This document shows positions 26,752 to 37,501 of a stretch of 64,000 nt of DNA, piece by piece; the stretch's first letter is position 1; every line of letters starts with the position of its first letter. This DNA is from Bradyrhizobium sp. CCGB01. Lineage in GTDB: Bacteria; Pseudomonadota; Alphaproteobacteria; Rhizobiales; Xanthobacteraceae. The stretch covers positions 4,526,001 through 4,590,000 of the forward strand of contig NZ_JANADK010000001.1 in NCBI RefSeq assembly GCF_024199795.1, in the 5' to 3' direction. The notes below the pieces were generated by a model that worked only from the letters and a program-made list of their open reading frames with translations, had not been told where the DNA came from and made no database searches. The translations under genes were made by a program, and so were the position numbers.

Positions 26752-27978
26752 TCACTTCTTCAACAGCGGACATTCGCTGTCCTTGAGCGGCTTGGCCGCG
26801 TCTTCGGCCGCGATCGTGGCGATCTGCTTGTAGTAGTCCCACGGGCCCTTCGACTCCTCGGGCTTCTTCACCTCGAACAGATAGGCCGGGATGAGGCGGC
26901 GTCCGTCCGCGCGCAGCGGGCCGTTGCCGAACAGCGGATCGTCGGTCGGCAGCTCCTTCATCTTGGCGACTACCTTGGCGCCGTCATGCGGGTTGCCGCC
27001 GAGCGCTTCCATCGCCTTGAGATAGTGCAGCACCATCGCGTAGTTGCCAGCCTGGGTCATCGACGGCATCGCGTTCTTGCTGGCCAGTGCGGCGAAGCGC
27101 TTCGACCAGGCGCGGGTCTGCTCGTTCATGTCCCAGTAGAAGGACTCGGTGAAGGTCAGGCCCTGCGCGGTCTTCAGCCCCAGCGAATGCACGTCATTGA
27201 TGAACAGCAGCAGCGCCGCGAGCTTCTGCCCGCCCGACACGATGCCGAATTCCGCCGCCTGCTTGATCGAGTTCGTGGTGTCGCCGCCGGCATTGGCGAG
27301 GCCGACCACCTTGGCCTTCGACGATTGCGCCTGCAGCAGGAACGACGAGAAGTCCGAGCTGTTGATCGGATGCTTGACGCTGCCCAGCACCTTGCCGCCA
27401 TTCGCCGTCACGACGGCCGTGGTGTCGCGTTCCAGCGCGTGGCCGAAGGCATAATCAGCGGTAAGAAAGAACCAGGTGTCGCCGCCGGCCTTGGTCAGCG
27501 CCTTACCGGTGCCGTTGGCCAGCATGTAGGTGTCGTAAGTATAGGAGATCGTGTTCGGCGTGCAGGCCTTGCCGGTCAAGTCGGCAGAGGCCGCGCCTGA
27601 ATTCAGCAGCACCGCGTTCTTTTCCTTGACGAGGTTGCTGACCGCGAGCGCGACGCCGGAGTTCGGCGTATCGGCGATCGCATCGACCTTCTCGTTGTCG
27701 ATCCACTGCCGGGCGATATTGACGCCGACGTCCGGCTTGTTCTGGTGATCGCCGCTCAGCACGTCGATCTTCCAGCCCTTCTTGAGCAGGCCGGAATCCT
27801 CGACGGCCATCTTGATTGCGACCACGGAGTTGGGGCCGCCGATGTCGGCATAAAGGCTCGACATGTCGTTCAACACGCCGATCTTGACGGTCTTGTCCTG
27901 CGCGTAGGCGGATGTTGCAAAACCGAAGGTGGCACAGGCCAGAAGGGCCGCATAGCGGCGCGCGAGCGTCGTCGTCAT
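26752..27978 (-). CDS. orphan LivK-type ABC substrate-binding protein
   Basis: Periplasmic binding protein of 408 residues with a signal peptide (LLACATFGFATSAYA, cut near residue 26) and the same HAAT-family fold as the livK protein at 12220. The two share blocks such as DHQNKPD, FFLTADYAFG, LANAGGDTTN and QTRAWSKRFAA. There is no permease or ATPase gene beside it, so it probably delivers a ligand to a Liv-type permease encoded elsewhere, possibly the one at 10663-15353. Its terminator is at 26696-26718. Confidence 0.9.
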   Translation of the reverse strand: MTTTLARRYAALLACATFGFATSAYAQDKTVKIGVLNDMSSLYADIGGPNSVVAIKMAVEDSGLLKKGWKIDVLSGDHQNKPDVGVNIARQWIDNEKVDAIADTPNSGVALAVSNLVKEKNAVLLNSGAASADLTGKACTPNTISYTYDTYMLANGTGKALTKAGGDTWFFLTADYAFGHALERDTTAVVTANGGKVLGSVKHPINSSDFSSFLLQAQSSKAKVVGLANAGGDTTNSIKQAAEFGIVSGGQKLAALLLFINDVHSLGLKTAQGLTFTESFYWDMNEQTRAWSKRFAALASKNAMPSMTQAGNYAMVLHYLKAMEALGGNPHDGAKVVAKMKELPTDDPLFGNGPLRADGRRLIPAYLFEVKKPEESKGPWDYYKQIATIAAEDAAKPLKDSECPLLKK

Positions 27979-28084
27979 AAAAGGTTTCCTCCATTGTCAA
28001 ATATGCGGACGGCTCTCTTGCGGAGCCTTGTTCCGGCTGATCGCTCTACCGTGTCCCACGGCCGGCGGCAATGCGCCTAAAGCC

Positions 28085-28111
28085 GGATGACGCTGCGTCG
28101 AAGCGTCATCC
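28085..28111. terminator. terminator after the NHL-repeat gene
   Basis: GGATGACGC, a 9-base loop and GCGTCATCC: a perfect 9-bp stem, 35 bases past the stop of the minus-strand NHL gene. It is followed on that strand by GGCTTTAGG, so the T-tract is weak. Confidence 0.55.
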
Positions 28112-28145
28112 GTCGGTTAACTTTTGAGCAAAGTGTGTTGAGACG

Positions 28146-29294
28146 CTATTTGAGCGCGTCCGACGTCAGCTTGAATTTCTGGATGCGCTTTCCGGTGTCG
28201 ACCTCGGCGGTATAGACGTTACCCTTGGCGTCGATCGCCATCGCGTGCACCCAGTGGAATTGCCCGGCATTGCGGCCGTTGTGCCCGAAGCTGCCGACCA
28301 CGCTGCCGTCGTCGCGCTTGATCACCCTGATCTCGTTGTTCTCGCCGTCGGCGCTGAGTAGCCAGGTCTGCTTCGGATCGGGCCAGATCGCGATATCCCA
28401 TACCGCGCCGTTGCCGAGCGTGTTCTTCTCGAAGAAGAACTCCTTCACGAAGGAGCCGTCCTTCCTGAACACCTGGATGCGGTTGTTGATGCGGTCGCAG
28501 ACATAGACGAGGCCGTCATTGGCGAGCTTCACGCAGTGGACGGGATTTCCGAATTGCTGGGCGACCGGCGCCTTGGGATCGTAGGCCGCCTGCTTGGTGT
28601 CATCTGGCTTGTTGCCATAGGCGCCCCAGTGCCGCTTGTAGGCGAGCGTCGTCGCGTCGAACACGATCACGCGGCGGTTGCCATAGCCGTCGGCGACGTA
28701 GATTTCGTTCGTATCCTTGTCGATCGCGGTTTCCGCGGGTTTGCCGAGCTGCGTCGTGTCGTTGCTGCCGAGGCTCGGCGCGATCTTGCCGATCTGCGCG
28801 ACGAACTTGCCGTCGAGCGTGAACTTCAGGATGGCGTTGTCATTGTCGGCATTGCCGCCGACCCAGACGAAGCCGCGTTCGTCGACCTCGATGCCGTGCT
28901 CGCGTCCGACCCATTCATAACCTTCGCCCGGACCGCCCCAGGACCGGAGCAGATTGCCGTCGGTGTCGAATTCGAGAACGGGCGGCGCCGAAACGCAGCA
29001 CTTCGAGCGCGGCGGGTTGAGGCTCGCACCTTTCTCGTCGTCGGTGAGCGAGCGCGGGCGATGGATGACCCAGATGTGGCCCTGCCAATCGACGGTGATG
29101 CCGCCGACCTGGCCGAGAATCCAGTTGTTCGGCAATTGCTTTGGCCAGGACGGATCGACCGCAAAGGTCGGGACGTCGCCGGCGCTTGCCGGGCCCGGAA
29201 GCAGAAACGCAATGGCTGCGATGAGGATGGAGAAGGCGTGAGAGACGTTTGCGAGCGCACGCGTAAAGCTTGCGCGATCATGCCATGGTGCCAT
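28146..29294 (-). CDS. secreted NHL-repeat beta-propeller protein
   Basis: Exported protein of 382 residues: a long signal peptide ending near PGPASA (about residue 38), then repeated NHL units with the pattern GxxVDxxGxVWV and NNRIQVF (for example HGIEVDERGFVWVGGNADND, CVKLANDGLVYVCDRINNRI, AMAIDAKGNVYTAEVDTGKR). The fold is a six-bladed propeller like that of peptidyl-alpha-hydroxyglycine amidating lyase and related periplasmic proteins. Catalytic residues cannot be assigned, so no enzymatic activity is claimed. Single-gene unit. Confidence 0.85.
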   Translation of the reverse strand: MAPWHDRASFTRALANVSHAFSILIAAIAFLLPGPASAGDVPTFAVDPSWPKQLPNNWILGQVGGITVDWQGHIWVIHRPRSLTDDEKGASLNPPRSKCCVSAPPVLEFDTDGNLLRSWGGPGEGYEWVGREHGIEVDERGFVWVGGNADNDNAILKFTLDGKFVAQIGKIAPSLGSNDTTQLGKPAETAIDKDTNEIYVADGYGNRRVIVFDATTLAYKRHWGAYGNKPDDTKQAAYDPKAPVAQQFGNPVHCVKLANDGLVYVCDRINNRIQVFRKDGSFVKEFFFEKNTLGNGAVWDIAIWPDPKQTWLLSADGENNEIRVIKRDDGSVVGSFGHNGRNAGQFHWVHAMAIDAKGNVYTAEVDTGKRIQKFKLTSDALK

Positions 29295-29385
29295 GGCGAC
29301 CTCCCTTTCTTGGCTTGCGGCTTGCTGCCGCTTGAGCAGCGGCAGTCAATCGCGGGGAGGCACTTGAGTCAATCAGGCAGGGCAA

Positions 29386-30126
29386 TTACGCAGGCGCGCG
29401 GAAACTCATCAGGCTGCGGGTCTTGTAGTCGTAGAACTTGCCGGTCTCAGTCCAGCCGGGTGCGCACATCGGCACGATGAATTCGGCGACCTGCTCGGCC
29501 GTGTCGAGCGTGGCGGGGTCCTCGCCCGGCATCAGCGTGGCGCGCATGCGGGTGCGGACCGGGCCGGGGTTGAACAGGTTGACACGGATCGGTGTGTTCG
29601 CGGTCTCCTGCGCCCAGGCACGCGCCAGCGTTTCCAGCGCGGCCTTGGAGGCGGCATAGGGGCTGACATAGGCGGTTGCCTTGTTGGCGGCGCCCGAGGT
29701 CACGAACACAGCGCGGCCGGCGTCGGATTGCTTGAGCAGCGGCTCCATGCAGCGGATCAGCTGGAAGTTTGCGGAGACGTTGACCGCCATCACGTCGGTA
29801 AAGGCCTTCAGCTCGATATGGCCGACCGGCGAGGAGGGGCCGAGCACGCCGGCATTGCCGACCAGGATATCGAGCTTGCCGTAGCGCTCGTGCAGGCCGG
29901 CCCCGAGCCGCGCGATGCCGTCGGAATCGGTGAGATTGAGCGGCACCAGCGTGGCGCTGCCGCCGTCCTTCCGGATCTCGTCGTCGAGCTCTTCCAGCCC
30001 GCCCTGCGTGCGCGCGACCGCAACGATATGCGCGCCGGCCTTGGCCAGCGCGCGTGCCGTGGCGAAGCCGATGCCGCGCGAGGCGCCGGTGACGAGTGCG
30101 ATGCGGTTGGCGAGGGGATTTGTCAT
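29386..30126 (-). CDS. SDR family NAD(P)-dependent oxidoreductase
   Basis: Short-chain dehydrogenase of 246 residues. The cofactor motif TGASRGIG is at about residues 14-21, NAG at about 90, and the catalytic Ser (VTSGAANK) and Tyr-x-x-x-Lys (YAASKAALETLA) follow at about 143-160. Near the C-terminus are RVNLFNPGPVRTRMRA and a CAPGW segment. It lies downstream of purF, separated by a palindromic repeat. Its substrate is unknown. Confidence 0.9.
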   Translation of the reverse strand: MTNPLANRIALVTGASRGIGFATARALAKAGAHIVAVARTQGGLEELDDEIRKDGGSATLVPLNLTDSDGIARLGAGLHERYGKLDILVGNAGVLGPSSPVGHIELKAFTDVMAVNVSANFQLIRCMEPLLKQSDAGRAVFVTSGAANKATAYVSPYAASKAALETLARAWAQETANTPIRVNLFNPGPVRTRMRATLMPGEDPATLDTAEQVAEFIVPMCAPGWTETGKFYDYKTRSLMSFRAPA

Positions 30127-30173
30127 GGCGGGGTTTTACAGGCGTGGATGGCCGGGACAAGCCCCCACTACGT

Positions 30174-30275
30174 CGTCATTCCGGGGCGGTCCGCAGGACC
30201 GAACCCGGAATCCAGACGTTTGAGGCAACACGTCGAGATCCCGGGCTCGATGCTTCGCATCGCCCCGGGATGACG
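30174..30275. repeat. palindromic repeat between purF and the SDR gene (CGTCATTCCGGGGCG type)
   Basis: Left end CGTCATTCCGGGGCG, right end CGCCCCGGGATGACG, with inner hairpins CGGTCCGCAGGACCG and GGCTCGATGCTTCGCATCG. About 102 bp. The arrangement is that of a multi-stem repeat seen widely in Bradyrhizobium (from memory). Only one copy is in the window. Confidence 0.75.
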
Positions 30276-30284
30276 GCTGTGCCG

Positions 30285-31796
30285 TCAGCTCGCCTCCGCC
30301 AGCAGCGACAATTGCCGCGGCTGCTGCTCGGTCTGGGTCTGGTCGGTGAGGTGGGTCGGATACGCCCCAGTGAAGCAATGATCCGAGAACTTCGGATTGG
30401 CGGGATCGCGGCCGGGCTCGCCCATGGCGCGGTACATGCCGTCGATCGACAGGAAGGCGAGCGAGTCGGCGCCGATGATCTCGCGCATCTCCTCCAGCGA
30501 ATGCGTCGCGGCCAGCAGGCCGCCGCGATCCGGCAGGTCGATGCCGTAATAGTCGGGATAGAGGATCGGCGGCGAGGCGAGGCGGAAATGCACTTCCTTC
30601 GCGCCCGCATCGCGCATCATGCGCACGATCTTCTTCGAGGTGGTGCCGCGCACGAGCGAATCGTCGATCAGGATGATGCGCTTGCCTTCGATCGCGGCGC
30701 GGTTCGCCGAATGCTTCATGCGCACGCCGGACTCGCGGATCGCCTGCGTCGGCTGGATGAAGGTGCGGCCGACATAGTGGTTGCGGATGATGCCGAGCTC
30801 GAACGGCACGCCGGAATGCTGGCTGTAGCCGACCGCGGCCGGCACGCCGGAATCCGGCACCGGCACGACGACGTCGATCGGCACATGGCTCTCGCGCGCG
30901 AGTTGCGCACCAAAGGCCTTGCGCACCTCGTAGACCGAGCGGCCGTGAACGATGGAGTCCGGACGGGAGAAATAGATGTATTCGAAGATGCAGGGGCGCG
31001 GCGCCATCGGCGGGAACGGCTTGTGAATGTCCTGGCCGTTCTCGTCGAACACGATGACTTCGCCCGGTTCGATGTCGCGGATGAAGCGCGCGCCGATGAT
31101 GTCGAGCGCGCAGGTCTCCGAGGTCAGGATCGGGCAACCATCGAGCTCGCCGAGCACCAGCGGACGGATGCCGCGCGGATCGCGCGCGCCGACCAGCTTC
31201 TTGTTGGTCAGCGAAACCAGCGCATAGGCGCCCTCGATCTCGCGCAGCGCGTCGATATAGCGCTCGATGAAGCGGCTGCGCTTGGAACGTGCGACCAGGT
31301 GCAGGATCACCTCGGTGTCGGTAGTCGACTGCATCATCGCACCGTGCCGCACCAGCTCACGACGCAGCGTCAGGCCGTTGGTGAGGTTGCCGTTGTGGGC
31401 GACCGCTAGGCCGCCGGCGTTGAGCTCGGCGAACAGCGGCTGCACGTTGCGCAGGATGGTGGCGCCGGTGGTGGAGTAGCGGACATGGCCGACGGCCATA
31501 TTGCCGGGCAGGCGGTCGATCACCTCGCGGCGGGAGAAGGTGTCGCCGACGAGACCGAGGCGGCGTTCGGAGTGGAAACGGCTGCCGTCGTAGGAGACGA
31601 TGCCGGCGGCCTCCTGGCCGCGGTGCTGAAGGGCGTGGAGGCCGAGCGCCGTGATGGCGGCGGCGTCGGGGTGGCCGTAGATGCCGAAGACGCCGCATTC
31701 CTCGCGCAGCGTATCCCCCTCCAGGTCATCCTGTAGCTCGAGCGCGGCCGGGCCGAGATCGTGGTCAAGCTGGGCGTCCTGGTCAGGGTGTCGCAT
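30285..31796 (-). CDS. purF: amidophosphoribosyltransferase
   Basis: First enzyme of de novo purine synthesis: it makes phosphoribosylamine from PRPP and glutamine. 503 residues. The N-terminal nucleophile Cys is about residue 34 in LREECGVFGIYGHPD, so about 33 residues would be removed as a propeptide. The glutamine amidotransferase part has VGHVRYSTTG and AHNGNLTN; the PRPP site is ILIDDSLVRGTTS. It is preceded by cvpA, 28 bases upstream, the classic cvpA-purF pair. Confidence 0.96.
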   Translation of the reverse strand: MRHPDQDAQLDHDLGPAALELQDDLEGDTLREECGVFGIYGHPDAAAITALGLHALQHRGQEAAGIVSYDGSRFHSERRLGLVGDTFSRREVIDRLPGNMAVGHVRYSTTGATILRNVQPLFAELNAGGLAVAHNGNLTNGLTLRRELVRHGAMMQSTTDTEVILHLVARSKRSRFIERYIDALREIEGAYALVSLTNKKLVGARDPRGIRPLVLGELDGCPILTSETCALDIIGARFIRDIEPGEVIVFDENGQDIHKPFPPMAPRPCIFEYIYFSRPDSIVHGRSVYEVRKAFGAQLARESHVPIDVVVPVPDSGVPAAVGYSQHSGVPFELGIIRNHYVGRTFIQPTQAIRESGVRMKHSANRAAIEGKRIILIDDSLVRGTTSKKIVRMMRDAGAKEVHFRLASPPILYPDYYGIDLPDRGGLLAATHSLEEMREIIGADSLAFLSIDGMYRAMGEPGRDPANPKFSDHCFTGAYPTHLTDQTQTEQQPRQLSLLAEAS

Positions 31797-31824
31797 CTCG
31801 TCCGCGCCTCTCTTTAGGGCTAAA

Positions 31825-32454
31825 TCAACGCGCCGCAGGTTTCTCGATCAGCTTTTTAAGGCTGTCACGAGCCGGTTTGCTGTATCCGTCGCCACTGCCC
31901 GAAGGCTGCTGCTCGGAATCAGCTTGATCATCATCTGGTTTGTTTTTCTTGAATCTCTTCAAGATGGTGTTCTCGGGGTCGTCAGGCAAGAGGGCCATCA
32001 GCCAATCGCCGGTCCCCTGGAGCACCACGCGGGACTTGGCCCCCGTGACCCAGTCCGGGCGCTGCTTGTCCGGCACCAGCCAGGTGAAGAACAGGAACGC
32101 GACCACGACGATCAAAAGCCCGCGAGCCAGCCCAAACAGGAAGCCCAGGGTGCGATCCAGCGCACCGATGCGCGAATCCAGGATCATGTCGGAGATCCGG
32201 ACCGTGATCACCGAGACCACGACCAGGGTTCCGACGAACACGCCCGCAACGACGACCACGCTCGCGACGGTGTCGTTGTTGAAATAGGTCTTGGCGGTCG
32301 GCAGCAGCTTCGAGAACGAGTACAGCGTCACGATGGCCGCCGCGCCCCAGGCCGCGATCGAGAGAATTTCGCGCATGAAGCCGCGGACCATGGCGAGCAG
32401 GCCCGAGATCAGCATCACACCGAGCAGGATCAGGTCGAGGATGGTTACTGGCAT
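31825..32454 (-). CDS. cvpA: CvpA family membrane protein
   Basis: Inner-membrane protein of 209 residues in the CvpA (colicin V production) family. Four hydrophobic helices fill residues 5-125 (LDLILLGVMLISGLLAMVRG, then IAAWGAAAIVTLYS, VVVVAGVFVGTLVVVSVITV and GLLIVVVAFLFFTWL), and R-G-x-x-R-E is seen as RGFMREIL. The tail is polar and lysine-rich (KRFKKNKPDDDQ onward) and probably cytoplasmic. It is just upstream of purF on the same strand. Confidence 0.9.
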   Translation of the reverse strand: MPVTILDLILLGVMLISGLLAMVRGFMREILSIAAWGAAAIVTLYSFSKLLPTAKTYFNNDTVASVVVVAGVFVGTLVVVSVITVRISDMILDSRIGALDRTLGFLFGLARGLLIVVVAFLFFTWLVPDKQRPDWVTGAKSRVVLQGTGDWLMALLPDDPENTILKRFKKNKPDDDQADSEQQPSGSGDGYSKPARDSLKKLIEKPAAR

Positions 32455-32599
32455 CGGCTGGTCTGGTCCGCTCGTACTTCAAAGGTGCTCAGCGAATCGG
32501 TGTTTGGCCGTGGCCCTAAGTGAGGGCCAGACGGCGTTCCCGGCAAGGCCGCAACCACGCAATCCCATGCTGCTTTTGTGACGGCTGTATAGCGGCGGG

Positions 32600-32620
32600 G
32601 GCGGAGGACGTCACCTCCGC

Positions 32621-32621
<1 letters not shown>
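32600..32621. terminator. hairpin directly after radA
   Basis: GGCGGAGG-ACGTCA-CCTCCGCC, a perfect 8-bp stem starting in the last base of the radA stop codon (minus strand). GC-rich with no T-run, so either a weak terminator or an RNA 3' end protector. Confidence 0.5.
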
Positions 32622-34066
<1,445 letters not shown>

Positions 34067-34268
34067 GGGGACAGCGAGTCGAGGGTTTCTGGTTTGCTGA
34101 TAGCACGGAATGACCGGTGGAAACGGCGATCGCCAGCCCCCCAATTAGCGCAATTCACATCAGCCGATACACCCTTTGTTAGCTCTGCGCCGCGGCGCCG
34201 TTCCGGACTTTGCCAAATATTAGCGGACACCGGTCCAGTTTCGGAACCAATACGGGGTGGCGAACAGA

Positions 34269-35426
34269 ATGACGGTAGTCTTGCGGATCGTGCTCGCTGT
34301 GGGCATCGCCTGCGGCGTATTTGTGCCGCCCGGCGGCGCCGTTGCGGCCGACGCCAGGCATCTCGACATCGTTTTCGTCAACCCCGGCAAGACCGGCGAG
34401 GTCTATTGGGACATGGTTTCGCAGACCATGCAGGCTGCCGGCCGCAAGCTCGACGCTCACGTCGAGGTGCTGACCAGCGAGCGCAATTATCGCACCATGC
34501 AGGAGCTCGGGCTCGGCGTGGTGGCGCGCGCCGACAAGCCGGACTTCCTCATCCTGTCGAACGAGGAATCGGCCGCCGTGCCGATCCTGGAGGCGGCCGA
34601 GGCTGCCGGCGTCAGGACCCTGCTGTTGTCGAACACGCTGATCGGTGACGACGCGGCGCGTCTCGGACCGCCCCGGCAAAAGCTCAAGACCTGGCTCGGC
34701 GACATCACGACGGATCTTCAGACCGCGGGCGCGCGGATGGCCAATGCCCTGATCGGCGCGGCGCGCGCCGAGAAGTGGCAGAGCCCGGACGGCAAGATCC
34801 ACATTCTCGGCATCGGCGGCGACGAGATCACGCCGGCCTCGATCGCCCGCAACGCCGGCCTCAAACTCGCGGTGGACGCCGCGCCCGATGTGGTGGTGGA
34901 CCGGATGCTGTTCGCCAACTGGACCCAGTCGGAGGCCGAGCAGGTCACCACGAATTACCTGAGCTGGGCCGCGCGCAAGGAGATCCGGCCTGCCGGCATC
35001 TGGGCCGGAAACGATCCGATGGCGCTCGGCGCGCTTCGCGCGGTGGTCGCTGCCGGCCTCACGCCGGGCCGGAACATCCAGCTGGTCGGCCTCAACTGGT
35101 CGGAGGACGCACTGCGCGAGATCAAGGCGGGTCGTCTCCTGCTGACCGACGGCGGGCATTTCCTGCTCGGCGGCTGGTCGATCGTTCTCCTGCGCGACTA
35201 CGCCGACGGCTGCGATTTCGCGGCAGTATCGCCCCGCGTCGAGGCCAAGACGGCTGCGATCACGCGCGGCAATCTCGCTGCGGTCGGAGACCTCATCAAG
35301 ACGCGCGCCTTCGACCGGATCGACTTCGCACGTTTCAGGGCGAGGGCGGGGCGCTGCGGCCAGTATGATTTCTCCATCGATGCGCTCATCTCTTCGCTGA
35401 CGCCGCCGGAAGGCGCTGCCGACTGA
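34269..35426 (+). CDS. RbsB/LuxP-type periplasmic sugar-binding protein, partner of the GGDEF-EAL protein
   Basis: Exported binding protein of 385 residues with a signal peptide (VVLRIVLAVGIACGVFVPPG, cut near 28). The mature start RHLDIVFVNPGKTGEVYWDM and the later blocks GIGGDEITPASIARNAGLKL and GIWAGNDPMALGALRAVVAA place it in the type I sugar-binding family (RbsB, LuxP). Its stop overlaps the ATG of a membrane GGDEF-EAL gene by one base. No permease or ATPase gene is near, so it probably acts as a ligand sensor for that protein. ATG at 34269 is preferred; a GTG at 34257 is possible. Ligand unknown. Confidence 0.87.
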   Translation: MTVVLRIVLAVGIACGVFVPPGGAVAADARHLDIVFVNPGKTGEVYWDMVSQTMQAAGRKLDAHVEVLTSERNYRTMQELGLGVVARADKPDFLILSNEESAAVPILEAAEAAGVRTLLLSNTLIGDDAARLGPPRQKLKTWLGDITTDLQTAGARMANALIGAARAEKWQSPDGKIHILGIGGDEITPASIARNAGLKLAVDAAPDVVVDRMLFANWTQSEAEQVTTNYLSWAARKEIRPAGIWAGNDPMALGALRAVVAAGLTPGRNIQLVGLNWSEDALREIKAGRLLLTDGGHFLLGGWSIVLLRDYADGCDFAAVSPRVEAKTAAITRGNLAAVGDLIKTRAFDRIDFARFRARAGRCGQYDFSIDALISSLTPPEGAAD

Positions 35427-37495
35427 TGCGAAACGGTAACGACACGAGCGATCCGGATCGCAGGCCACACGCGGCGCCGTCGCGCTCGCGCTCGGTCGTC
35501 CGCGCGATGATCTGGGCCACCGTGCCGGTGCTGCTGGTGGTGCAGCTGCTTGCCTCCGCCGGCGTCGAGGCCTCGAGCTTCTGGTCGCAGATCAGGCAGC
35601 TCGACGCCCGCATTGTCCGCACGGCCGACAGCCGCGCCGAGCTGATCGCCGAGCCGCTCTGGAAGATGCGTTACGACCAGGTCACGAGCGTGCTCAACGA
35701 GATCATGCACGACGAGACCATCGCCGCGGCAGCGGTCTATGACGACACCGGCGTTGCGATCGCACGCGTGGTGGCGCGTCCGGCGGACCAGGCGGTCGCG
35801 GAAGTCTCACGTCCCATCAACTACAGGAACGGCAATATCGCCGTGCAGGCCGGCCGTATCGCGATCGCCTATTCCTATGCGACGGTCTACGCGGACACGG
35901 GCAGCCGGCTGATGTTGCTTCTGGTCGTCGGCCTGCTCGCAACGTTTGCGACCATGGTTGCGATGCGGATCTCGGCCGACATCTTCATCGGCAAGCCGCT
36001 CGCCGCGATCATGTCGGCTATTCAGCGCAGCAAGCAGGACGGCCGCGCCTATCCGGCGGACATCAAATCGTCCAACGAATTCGGCCAGCTCGCGCACGCC
36101 TTCAACGCCATGCAGCACACGACATCGGGTGCGCTCGACCGCCTCGGGCACATGGCTGCGCACGATCCGCTGACGGGCCTGCCCAATCGCCGCTCGCTGT
36201 CTGAACACCTGGTGACCCTGAGCAGCGATGCCGGCTCGCCGGACTCGCTGATCGCCTTCTGCTTCATCGATCTCGACGACTTCAAGGGCATCAACGACAC
36301 CTTCGGCCATGATGCCGGCGACAAGTTCCTGGTGCACATCTCCGAGCGCCTTCGTGATGCGGTCGAACCGCAGGATTGGGTGGCCCGGCTCGGCGGCGAC
36401 GAATTCGTCGTCATCCGCCCCGAGGTCAGCAATGAAGCGACCGCCCAGGCCTTCGCGCGCCAGCTGCTCGATGCGATTTCCGAGCCGATCCGGCTGCACG
36501 ACAAACAGGTCGTGCCGCGCGCCAGCATCGGCCTTGCCGTGCGCCGCGCCGGCGATCCTGAATTGTCGCATCTGCCGGCGCTCGCCGACATCGCGCTCTA
36601 CCATGCCAAGAGCAAGGCGCCCGGCACGGTCGCCGTGCTGGACGAAGCGCTCCAGCGCGACTATCGCCGCCGCCGGGATCTCGAGCTCGCCATTCCCACG
36701 GGCTTCGCCGAGGGGCAGTTCGAGGTCTGGTATCAGAGCCAGGTCGACCTCGAGAGCCAGGCCGTCGTCGGCCTCGAGGCGCTGATCCGCTGGCGCCATC
36801 CCGAACATGGCCTGATCGGTCCCGGCGAATTCCTCCCGCTGATCGAGCGCAGCGGCAACAATGCGCAGCTAACGCGCTATGTGCTGACCGACGCCTGCCG
36901 CGCGCTGCAGCGACTGGCGTCGGCCGGCAAGCCGCATATCCGGATCGCGATCAACCTGCCGCCGTCCGAGCTTGCCGACCATTCGTTGGCCGCAGAGCTG
37001 CGCGCGACCTGCGCGCGCTTCGATGTCGCGGCATCATTGCTGGAGCTCGAGATCACCGAGGGCTCGCTGATCAACAACATCGCCAGCGCCTCCGAGACGC
37101 TGCATCGCCTGCGGCGCCTCGGTGCAACCATCGCGCTCGACGATTTCGGCACGGGCTACAGCTCGCTCGCCCATCTCAGGCGTTTCCCGCTCGACAAGGT
37201 CAAGATCGACAAGGCCTTCATCAGCGAGATCCCTGCCAGCGCGGAAGACAAGGCGATCGTCGGCGTCATCGCCTCGCTCGCCGGCACGCTGGGGCTGACC
37301 CTGGTCGCGGAAGGCATCGAGCGGGCCGAGCAGGCGCACGCCATGCGCGAGATGGGCGTGACGCTCGGGCAGGGCTATTTCTATCAGCGGCCGCAGCCGC
37401 TCGAGGCCGTGCTGCAATGGCTCGAGGGACAGGCGCCGGCGGAAAGCCGTGTTCTTGCGGAGAGCCCGTCGATCGCGCCGGAGTTCGCCGCCTGA
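35426..37495 (+). CDS. membrane GGDEF-EAL protein (c-di-GMP turnover)
   Basis: A 689-residue membrane protein for making and breaking c-di-GMP. First helix about 27-45, periplasmic sensor loop to about 150, second helix about 153-178, HAMP-like linker to about 230, GGDEF domain (RLGGDEFVVI near 327-336; its inhibitory site is EPQD rather than RxxD), then EAL (EALIRW near 452, LEITEGSL, LDDFGTGYSSL, KIDKAFI, LVAEGIE). All EAL metal-binding residues seem present, so both activities are possible. It overlaps the binding-protein gene, which is the probable source of its signal. Confidence 0.93.
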   Translation: MRNGNDTSDPDRRPHAAPSRSRSVVRAMIWATVPVLLVVQLLASAGVEASSFWSQIRQLDARIVRTADSRAELIAEPLWKMRYDQVTSVLNEIMHDETIAAAAVYDDTGVAIARVVARPADQAVAEVSRPINYRNGNIAVQAGRIAIAYSYATVYADTGSRLMLLLVVGLLATFATMVAMRISADIFIGKPLAAIMSAIQRSKQDGRAYPADIKSSNEFGQLAHAFNAMQHTTSGALDRLGHMAAHDPLTGLPNRRSLSEHLVTLSSDAGSPDSLIAFCFIDLDDFKGINDTFGHDAGDKFLVHISERLRDAVEPQDWVARLGGDEFVVIRPEVSNEATAQAFARQLLDAISEPIRLHDKQVVPRASIGLAVRRAGDPELSHLPALADIALYHAKSKAPGTVAVLDEALQRDYRRRRDLELAIPTGFAEGQFEVWYQSQVDLESQAVVGLEALIRWRHPEHGLIGPGEFLPLIERSGNNAQLTRYVLTDACRALQRLASAGKPHIRIAINLPPSELADHSLAAELRATCARFDVAASLLELEITEGSLINNIASASETLHRLRRLGATIALDDFGTGYSSLAHLRRFPLDKVKIDKAFISEIPASAEDKAIVGVIASLAGTLGLTLVAEGIERAEQAHAMREMGVTLGQGYFYQRPQPLEAVLQWLEGQAPAESRVLAESPSIAPEFAA

Positions 37496-37501
37496 GCGGG
37501 C

